From RPQJ01 sp963746325 (lineage in GTDB: Bacteria; Pseudomonadota; Gammaproteobacteria; Steroidobacterales; Steroidobacteraceae), in assembly GCA_963746325.1 (NCBI GenBank), contig CAVVBC010000023.1:1-64000 (forward strand): DNA of 64,000 nucleotides, in the 5' to 3' direction. Below are positions 53,758 to 61,546 of the stretch, piece by piece. Both the position numbers and the translations under genes were made by a program. Below the pieces are notes generated by a model that ran no database searches, was not told where the DNA came from, and was given only the letters and a program-made list of their open reading frames with translations. The stretch's first letter is position 1; each line of letters begins with the position of its first letter.

Positions 53758-55209
53758 TGCAAGATGCGCGCGCAATGATGAACCGCTGGCTGGTCGCGGC
53801 CTTCTCCCTGGCGGTGGCCGCATGCGGTGGTGGCGGCGGCGGCGGTGGCAGCAGGCAGCAGCGGTGGCGGCACCGGCGGCATCGACCGCGGCGGCATCAT
53901 CACGGCCACGGGAACCATCACCGGCTTCGGCAGCGTGCACGTGAACGGTGTGCGCTACGCGACGACCGGCACCACCTTCACGATCGACGACAACCCGGGC
54001 ACCGAGTCCGACCTGCGCGTCGGGCAGATCGTGCGCATCGAAGGCAGGATCGAACAGGACGGCCTCACCGGCACGGCCACGCGCATCGTCTTCGACGACG
54101 AGGTGGAAGGTCCGGTGCAGAGCATCGACCTCGCCGCCTCCCGGCTCGTTGTCCTCGGCCGCACAGTGGCTGTAAGCGCGCAAACTTCGTTCGACGATTC
54201 GATCGTGCCACGCGGTCTCGACGGCCTCGTGGTCGGCGAGCGCGTCGAGGTGAGCGGCCGGGTCGCCACGTCGGGCATCGTCGAAGCGACCCGCATCGAA
54301 CGCAAGGCGGCGCAGTCGGCGTTCGAGGTGAAGGGGTCGGTGGCCTCCCTCGACACCACTGCGCGCACGTTCGGCCTCGGACTGCTGACGGTTTCGTATG
54401 CCAGCGCGCAGCTGTCCGGCTTCGCCAGCGGCCAGCCTGCCAATGGCGATCGCGTCGAGGTGTTCGGATCGCTGAACGCTGGCGGCGTGCTCGTCGCGAC
54501 GCGAGTCGAGAAGGATTCCGGCGGTGCCTCCGGCAATGCCGACGAACAGGCCGACTACGAGGGGCTCATCACGAGTTTCGTGTCCGCGACGGATTTCGCC
54601 GTGGCCGGCCAGCGCGTCACGACTACGGCAGCGACGACCTATGAAGGCGGCACCGCGGCAGGTCTCGCCGCAGACGTCGCGGTGGAGGTCGAAGGGCGCT
54701 TCAATGCGGCGGGCGTCATCGTCGCCACCAAGGTGCAGTTCCGCCGCGACAGCGACACCGAGTTCTCGGGTCGCGTGGACTCGATCAACACGGCCGGCAA
54801 CAGCTTCGTCGTGTTCGGTTTGACGATCCGCGTCAACTCGCTCACTCGCTTCGAGGATCACAGTGGCGCCGACGTGCAGCGCTTCAGCCTGGCGAACCTC
54901 GCCATCGGCGACTTCGTCGAGGTCGATGTCTACAACGACGGCAGCGGCCTGCTGGCGACCAAGATCGAGCGCGACGACGCCCAGGGCGAAGTCGAGTTGG
55001 AAGGCGTGGCCCAGAACGTGGCGGCGCCGGGTTTCACGATCAGTGGCGTGGCCGTCACGACCGACGGCGCGACCGAATTCAGAGATGACAACGGTGGGAC
55101 GATCAGTTCTGCAGCGTTCTTCACTGCGGCCCCGGGCCGTAAGGTGAAGGTGCGCGGCACGCTGGTCGGCAACACCGTGCTGGCCAGCAGGGCCGAGCTC
55201 GAGGACTGA
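53754..55209 (+). CDS. DUF5666 repeat lipoprotein (frameshift ~53857)
   Basis: 484 residues after removing one G in the AGCAGGCAGCAG run. Signal peptide with lipobox LAVAAC (MNRWLVAAFSLAVAAC), a Gly/Ser-rich linker and five to six DUF5666 units, each of the form ITGFGSVHVNGVRYATTGTTF, VGQIVRIEGRIEQ, VEASxATRIE. The beta-rich repeats suggest an OB-like, outer-membrane-anchored chain facing the periplasm or outside. The ATG at 53754 overlaps the DUF6502 stop; ATG 53775 is an alternative. Function of DUF5666 is unknown to me. Confidence 0.87.
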
Positions 55210-55284
55210 CCGGAGTTCCGGGGTAAAGACGGACCTGCAACGACGGGTCCGAACCGATCAGTACGAGCTGCGCAGAGGTGCGAG

Positions 55285-57349
55285 ATGAATAGATTGCAAT
55301 TGAAAGTTCTGAACATGGCGGTGGTGGCCTTGCTGGTCGCCGGTTGCGGCGGCGGCGGAGGCAGCTCCACGCCGAGCTCGTCACCCGGCACTGGCGGCAC
55401 CGGCGGCTGGCGGCACCGGCGGCACGACGACGGCTCCGACGGTGTTCGTGACCGGCGCGATCGCCGGGTTCGGCAGCGTCATCGTCAACGGCGTGCGCTA
55501 TGACACCGACTCGGCCGAGGTCCGTATCGAGGACAAGGCGGCGACCGCCAGCCAGTTGAAGGTCGGCGAAGTCATCCGGTTGACGGCACAGGTGGATTCG
55601 AGCGGCGTCGCGCGCGCCAAGTCCATCGAACAGGACCACCTCGTGCAAGGCGCGGTCCAGGCGGTCGACCTGACTGCTGGCACGCTGACGATTGCCGGGC
55701 AGGTGATCACGGTCGACAACGAGACGATGTTCGACGACTCGATCCCCACTCGCAGCCTGGCGGGTGTGTCGGTGGGCGACCGCATCGAGGTGCATGGTTT
55801 CGCCGGCAGTGCCGGCACGGCTCGTGCTACGCGCATCGAGAAAGCAGGCGCCGGTGAAACCGAGGTCGAAGTGACCGGTGTCGTCGCGAACCTCGATACC
55901 GCACTCAAGCGCTTTGCGGTCGGCACGCTGGTGGTCGACTACTCGACTGCGACCCTCGAGGATTTCGGGTCGTCCGGCATCGCCGCGGGCCTCCTCGTCG
56001 AGGTGAAGGGCACTTCGTTCCTGGCCGATGGCGCGCTGCGCGCAACGCGCGTCGAGCGCGAGGATCGCGATTTCGACGGCAGCAACGGCGACGAGGTCGA
56101 GGCCGAAGGCCTGGTGACGCGCTTCGCGTCAGCGGCAGACTTCGACGTCTCGGGGCAGAAGGTAGCGACGAACTCGTCGACGATTTTCGTGAACGGCACG
56201 GCCGCGGATCTCGCACTGAACGTCAAGGTCGAAGCCGAAGGCAAGCTGGACGCGTCGGACACGCTCGTGGCGAGCAAGGTGACCTTCAAGCGCCAGTCCA
56301 CGGTGCGGCTCGCGGCCGCAGTTGAAAGCGTCGATACGGCCAATGGCACCTTCCGCGCGCTGGGCGTGACGGTGGTCGTCTCGGCCACGACGCGCAAGGA
56401 AGACCACGAGAGCGACAACCACTTCTTCAGTCTCGCGGACCTGCGCGTGGGCGACTGGGTCGAAGTGGGTGGCTACGCCGATCCGGCAGGCACGGGCCGG
56501 CTGATCGCGTCGCGCCTCGAGCGGGACGAGCCTGAAGACGAAGTCGAGTTGCGCGGTCCGGCGTCGGACCTGGCGGCCACGAGCCTCAAGGTGTTCGGCG
56601 TGAGCGTCGAACTGCTGCCGGGTACGGAGTACGAAGACGAAGACACGCGCATCAGCGCGAGTGAGTTCCTTGCCCGCGCCGCCGGCCAGGTGGTCGAAGT
56701 CGACGGCAGCTGGAACGGCACGTCGCTGCTCGCCGACAAGGCTGAAATCGAGCGTGACGGCAGTGGTGTTGTCACGCCGCCGGTCACGCCGCCGGTCACC
56801 CCGCCTGTGACGCCGCCGCCGCCCGTGACGCCGCCGCCGCCGAGTGGCAACCAGGCGCCGATCGCACGTGCAGGTTCGGCGCAGGCCGTGACGACGGGTG
56901 CGACCGTGACGCTGAATGGCAGCGCCAGTTCCGACCCGGAAGGCGCAGCCCTCACCTACGCGTGGGCACTGCAGGTTCCGGGCGGCAGCGCTGCGGCCCT
57001 GTCGAGCGCCACTGCCAGCCAGCCCCGGTTCGTCGCGGACATCGCCGGGACGTACACCGCGACGTTGACGGTGAGCGACGGTGCGCTCACGGCGTCGGCC
57101 AGTGTGTTGATCACGGCCCAGGCAGCGCCGCCGCCGCCACCGCCGTCACTCGACGGCGCCGCGCTCTACACGGCGAAGTGCCAGAGCTGTCACGGTCCGA
57201 TCCAGCCGATCTTCAATCGCAACTCGCGTGATGCGGCGAAGATCCAGGCCGCGATCAACAACAACAAGGGTGGCATGGGCTTCCTCTCGACGCTGACCGC
57301 AGCCGAGGTGCAGGCCATTGCAGCCGCCGTTACGGCAGCGAATCCCTGA
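55285..57349 (+). CDS. DUF5666 repeat lipoprotein with PKD domain and C-terminal cytochrome c (frameshift ~55408)
   Basis: 687 residues after correction. Lipobox LLVAGC after a short signal; a Gly/Thr linker where one surplus G breaks the frame; DUF5666 units (VTGAIAGFGSVIVNGVRYDT and repeats) to about residue 490; a (VTPP)n Pro-rich spacer; a PKD-like domain (APIARAGSAQAVTTGATVTL, SYAWALQV-type strands); and a C-terminal class I cytochrome c with CQSCH (about 632-636) and a likely Met ligand in GGMGFLS. The protein would put a heme at the tip of a long tethered chain. It is followed by a Rho-independent terminator. Confidence 0.88.
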
Positions 57350-57393
57350 CACGATCCTGAATTAAGTACCCCGGACCTCTCCGGTCCACCCTT

Positions 57394-57429
57394 GGGCGGG
57401 ACGGCGCAAGCCTCCCGCCCTATTTTTTT
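57394..57429 (+). terminator. Rho-independent terminator after the DUF5666/cytochrome c gene
   Basis: GGGCGGGA (57394-57401) pairs with TCCCGCCC (57413-57420). An inner GGC/GCC pair closes a GCAA tetraloop, and the T-run (57423-57429) follows after TA. It ends the DUF6502-DUF5666 operon. The T-run overlaps the stop codon of the convergent minus-strand gene. Confidence 0.85.
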
Positions 57430-58981
57430 GCTTCGGTGCGACGCAGGTAGCGTGAGGGCAGGTGCCCCAGCGGATTCGTCGCGACGCCTTCGATGCCGGG
57501 CTTGACCAGGCGCTTCGAGACCCGATGAAAAACGGGAATCACGGCGACGTCCTGCAGCAGGATCCGCTCCGCACGGGTGAGCAGCGTCGCGCGTTGCCCG
57601 GCATCGACGGCAAGGGCTGCCTGCGCCATCACCGCGTCGTACCCGGGGTTGGCGTAGCCCGCCACGTTCTGCGCCTGGCTCGCGGTGAAGAGTGCGAGAA
57701 AGGCCGCCGGGTCAACATAGTCCGCCGACCAGCCGAAGCGGATCAGGTCGCATTCACCGGGCTGCTCGCGCATGGCCAGGTACGCCTTCCATTCCATCTC
57801 GACGATGGCCACGTCGATGCCCAGCGCCCGCTGCCATTGGTCGGCGAGCGCGACTGCGGTCCGGTGATGGTTGGAACTCGCGTCCGTGCACAGCGTCAGC
57901 CGCGCCGGCGCGGCACCGCGTCTGGCTGCGGCAATCCACAGCTCGCGCGCCCGCTGTGAGCGCACGTCCGCTTGCTGGTCGCTCCAGTCGAAACGCGCTG
58001 GCGTAGTAGCCCGGAATCCCCGGCGGCACCCAGCCTGTGGCCGCGGTCTCTCCGGCTCCCGTGACTTGTGTGACGATCTGCTGCCGGTCAATCGCCATCG
58101 CCAGCGCCATGCGCGCATCCCGGTCACGTACGCGTGCCAGGTTGACCGCGTAACCGTAGGTGCTCAGGAAGGGTGCGACGTGCAATTCACCGGGCAGGTT
58201 CTGCTGCAGCCAGTCGACCTGGGTGTTCGGCACCTCGCTCGTGATGTCGAGCGCGCCCGAGCGGTAGAGGTTCAGCTCGGTGTTCAGGTCTTCGAGTGTC
58301 AGGTAGGTCACGCGGTCGATCGCGACCGAACCCGCGGCGTGGTATTCGGGATTGCGCTCAAGCTCGACCTTCTCGCCGGGACTGCGCAGCAGCAGCCGGT
58401 AGGGGCCGTTACCGACGGGTGGCTCGGCGGCGTTGGCGGCGTGGTTCAGCGGCGCAGCGACGGGCAGTGCCAGCACGGCAGGCAGGTAGGGCACGGCGCG
58501 CGCCAGTTCGAGCACGACGGTCCGGGCATCAGTTGCGCGAGCAGCGGTGATCTCGCGCAGCAACTCGGCATAGGGCGCCTGCGTCTCCTGCGCGCGCGCC
58601 GCGTCCAGCCCGGCAACGAACTGTGCTGCGCTCAGCGGAGTGCCGTCGGACCAGCGGAGGCCTGCACGCAGCCTGAAGGTCCAGGTGCGGCCGTCCGCCG
58701 ACACGCTCCAGGTTTCCGCCGCGCCGGGCACGATACTGCCGTCGGCAGCCTCAGCCTGTCAGGCCCTCGTACAGCTCCTGCAACAAAGCAAGCGCTGCGT
58801 TGTCTTCGGCCAGGCGGGGGTCGAGGGTTGCCGGTTCCCCGCCCAACGCACGTACCAGAGGTCGCTGCGGCGCCGTGGCCTCTGGTACGTTCGCGTTCGG
58901 CGTTGACGCATCCCGCTCAGGGCCGCATGCGGCGATCGCCAGCGACGCCAGTGCCACGACGCAACGCAAGGAGGCTGTCAA
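57420..58981 (-). CDS. Peptide/solute-binding lipoprotein of an ABC transporter, SBP_bac_5 (two frameshifts, ~58003 and ~58756)
   Basis: 519 residues exactly after removing one T and one G. Lipobox LAIAAC (signal RCVVALASLAIAAC), then the OppA/DppA-type fold: RALGGEPATLDPRLAEDNAA, FRLRAGLRWSDGTPLSAAQF, GNGPYRLLLRSPGEKVELER and the C-terminal DLIRFGWSADYVDPAAF. Binds oligopeptides or related solutes for import. No permease or ATPase gene lies nearby, so it is an orphan binding protein here. The start is the TTG at 58981, with weak support. The last codons overlap the terminator of the opposing operon. Confidence 0.87.
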
Positions 58982-59078
58982 CCTGGTTCCCGCCTGGATG
59001 AATGCGAAAGCCGCAGCGTATGGTCGCCGTAAACCGGACGATTGACAAAATGGATGCCAGCAATTGCAGGACGGCGTT

Positions 59079-59108
59079 TTGACAGAACCTGTCCGGTTCA
59101 GCGACTAT
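59079..59108 (+). promoter_or_regulatory. Putative promoter of the TIR-TPR gene
   Basis: TTGACA at 59079-59084 and GACTAT at 59103-59108, 18 bp apart, 31 bp upstream of the ATG at 59140, with GGAG at 59128-59131 as ribosome-binding site. A second TTGACA at 59042-59047 has no good -10 partner. Confidence 0.4.
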
Positions 59109-59139
59109 CCCGGCCGCGGTGGGACTTGGAGCGCGACGG

Positions 59140-61338
59140 ATGGATCCCGGGTTCAAGTATCGCGCCTTCATCAGTTACAGCCATACCGACGAGCGCTGGG
59201 CCAAGTGGCTGCACAAGTCGCTCGAGACGTACTCGGTGCCGAAGCGACTCATCGGCACCGAGACCGCTTTCGGCCCCGTGCCTGAGCGATTCGCTCCGGT
59301 TTTTCGTGACCGGGACGAACTGGCGACGGCGACCAACCTCGGCGAGACCCTGACGCGGGCGCTCGAACAATCCGCCTGCCAGGTCGTCATCTGTTCGCCG
59401 GCAGCCGCCAGGTCGCGCTGGGTGAACGAGGAAATCCTGGCGTTCAAGCGCCTGGGCCGCGAGCACCGCATTTTCTGCCTGATCGTCGCCGGCGAGCCGG
59501 GAGCTTCCGCCGTGGAGGCAACTGCCGACCAGGAATGTTTCCCGCATGCGCTCATCTACACGATGGGGGCCGACGGGCAACTTACGACAATCCGCGGCGA
59601 GCCGATTGCCGCCGACGCGCGCCCCGGCAAGGACAGCAAGCAGGACGTCCGGCTGAAGCTGCTCGCCGGCATGCTCGGCGTCGGGCTCGACACGCTGAAG
59701 CAGCGCGAGGCCCACCGGCGCCACCGGCGCATGATGGCGCTGGTCACGGCGTCCGTCGTCGGCATGACGATCACCTCGGGCCTGGCCGCCGCGGCCTGGA
59801 TTGCCCGCAATCAGGCCGAGCGCGAGCGCGTGCGCGCGGAGACCGAAGCCGAGACCGCCCGGCAGACGACCCGCTTCATGGTGGACCTGTTCAAGGTGTC
59901 GGATCCGAGCGAAGCGCTCGGCAACAAGATCACCGCACGCGAGATTCTCGACAAGGGCGCGGCTCGAATCGACCAGGAGCTGGTAGACCAGCCGGCCATC
60001 CAGGCGACGCTGATGGACACCATGGGCACCGTCTACACGAGTCTGGGCCTCTATGGGTCGGCGATTCCCTTGATTCGCAAGGCCCTCGACAAGCGCAGGT
60101 CGCTGTCGGGTGAGCACGACGCCGTGGTCGCCCAGAGTCTCAATAACCTGGGCGAGGTGCTGGCACTGCAGTCCGATTTTGCGGAGGCGGAGCAACGCCT
60201 GCGCGAGGCGCTGGTCATCCGTCGCCAGCTGCTCGGCGACCTGCACCCCGATGTCGCAGCGACCTACACCGCGCTGGCCGACGTCATGTCTTATACGGGT
60301 GAGTATGCGAAAGGCGAGCAGCTGATCAAAGAGGCGCTGCGCATCAGGAAGGCCCTCTACGGCGAGGTCAGCCCGGAAGTGGCGGAAAGCATCGGCGACC
60401 TGGGCGTCAACTACGGTGAGCGCGGCGACTTCAAGCAGGCCGAGGCCTACCTGCGACAGGCGCTGGCGCTGCAGCGCCGACTGCACGGCAACGTGCATCC
60501 GGACCTCGCGGAGGCCATGAACAATCTCGGCTGGGCGCTGATGGGATTGAACCAGCCGGTCGGGGCAGAGCCGCTGTACCGACTTGCGCTCGAGATGAAG
60601 CGGCAAATGCTCGGCGACGCCCACCCGGAACTCGCGGCCGGCCTGAACAACCTGGCTTTCGTGCTGGAGACGCGCCGCGATTTCAAGGGTGCGGAGAAGG
60701 CTTACCGCGAGGCCCTGGCCATGAACCGCAAGCTCCTCGGCGACAGCCATCCTGATATCGCCATGACGATGAGCAACCTGGCGTTCGTGCTCTACCAGAA
60801 AGGGGATCACCAGGCCGGCATCGAACTGCTCAAGGGATCCTTGAACATGAGCAGGCATGAACTCGGCTCCGAGCACCCGGACGTTGCGGGCACTGCATCC
60901 GATCTGGCGTACCTGCTGACCACAGAAGGTGCCTACTCCGAAGCGGAACCGCTCGTGGACGAAAGCCTGGCGATTCGCCGCAAGTTGCTTGGTGCGGACC
61001 ATCCCAAGGTGGGCAGCGCTCTCAACGTCAAGGCGAACCTGCTGCTCGCCACGCGTCGCTTCGAGGAAGCCAGGCAAACGGCCACGGAGGCGCGGCGAAT
61101 ACTCGCGCTCAGCCTGCCGGCGGATCACTGGCAGCTCGCGATGGCGCAGAACCTGGAGGGCGCGGCACTGGTCGGTCTGCGTGACTACAAGGACGCCGAG
61201 CGGCTGCTGCTCGACAGCCAGAAAGGGCTGTCCCAGGCCGCCTTGCCTGGTGTCGCTGCGGCTGGCCGGGCCCGGCTGGCCGACTTGTATGCCGCCGTGG
61301 GCAACACAGCCGCGGCGAGCAGATACAGAGACAACTAG
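59140..61338 (+). CDS. TIR-domain/TPR-repeat membrane protein
   Basis: 732 residues from the ATG at 59140. Residues 1 to about 160 form a bacterial TIR_2 domain (FKYRAFISYSHTDERWAKWL, VFRDRDELATATNLGETLT), with the putative NADase Glu in SRWVNEEILAFKRLGREHR. A membrane helix follows at about 205-225 (MALVTASVVGMTITSGLAAA). The rest, about 500 residues, is kinesin-light-chain-type TPRs with the recurrent GDxHPxxA junction. This would place TIR in the cytoplasm and TPRs in the periplasm. It may be signalling or defence related; no partner effector is adjacent. Function not known. Confidence 0.87.
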   Translation: MDPGFKYRAFISYSHTDERWAKWLHKSLETYSVPKRLIGTETAFGPVPERFAPVFRDRDELATATNLGETLTRALEQSACQVVICSPAAARSRWVNEEILAFKRLGREHRIFCLIVAGEPGASAVEATADQECFPHALIYTMGADGQLTTIRGEPIAADARPGKDSKQDVRLKLLAGMLGVGLDTLKQREAHRRHRRMMALVTASVVGMTITSGLAAAAWIARNQAERERVRAETEAETARQTTRFMVDLFKVSDPSEALGNKITAREILDKGAARIDQELVDQPAIQATLMDTMGTVYTSLGLYGSAIPLIRKALDKRRSLSGEHDAVVAQSLNNLGEVLALQSDFAEAEQRLREALVIRRQLLGDLHPDVAATYTALADVMSYTGEYAKGEQLIKEALRIRKALYGEVSPEVAESIGDLGVNYGERGDFKQAEAYLRQALALQRRLHGNVHPDLAEAMNNLGWALMGLNQPVGAEPLYRLALEMKRQMLGDAHPELAAGLNNLAFVLETRRDFKGAEKAYREALAMNRKLLGDSHPDIAMTMSNLAFVLYQKGDHQAGIELLKGSLNMSRHELGSEHPDVAGTASDLAYLLTTEGAYSEAEPLVDESLAIRRKLLGADHPKVGSALNVKANLLLATRRFEEARQTATEARRILALSLPADHWQLAMAQNLEGAALVGLRDYKDAERLLLDSQKGLSQAALPGVAAAGRARLADLYAAVGNTAAASRYRDN

Positions 61339-61546
61339 AAGAATCCCGTCCAGCTGTTTGATTTCGCTGGTTTCGTGGATCGCAGCGAAAGCTGGCGAAT
61401 AAACATAATGCGAATGCGGTTCGAAGTAAGAATTAATTCATCAAGAGAGTGCTACATTAAAGGGCGGAAAAGAAATCTGTGACGTGCCGCTCAGTCTGGG
61501 GATTTCGCGGCACCAGCGACAATAAAAATCACTCGGGAGAACTCGC
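61339..61546 (+). promoter_or_regulatory. AT-richer intergenic region upstream of the large secreted protein
   Basis: The first part holds a hairpin TTTCGCTG/CAGCGAAA (61362-61369 with 61383-61390) after the TPR gene, without a T-run. TGCTACATT (61450-61458) is an extended -10-like element for the next gene; no clear -35. GTGCCGC/GCGGCAC (7-bp arms, about 61485-61512) could form in the leader. GGGAG lies upstream of the ATG at 61547. Confidence 0.35.

Noticed and set aside
59098..61128. 676-codon open frame antisense to the TIR-TPR gene, and other long antisense frames
   Set aside because: High GC and biased third positions open the opposite strand; the translations are His/Arg/Val-rich and match no family, whereas the sense frame has clear domains.
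61339..61546. Riboswitch (c-di-GMP type) upstream of the secreted protein gene
   Set aside because: A hairpin is present, but none of the conserved GEMM core bases or tetraloop receptor could be found.
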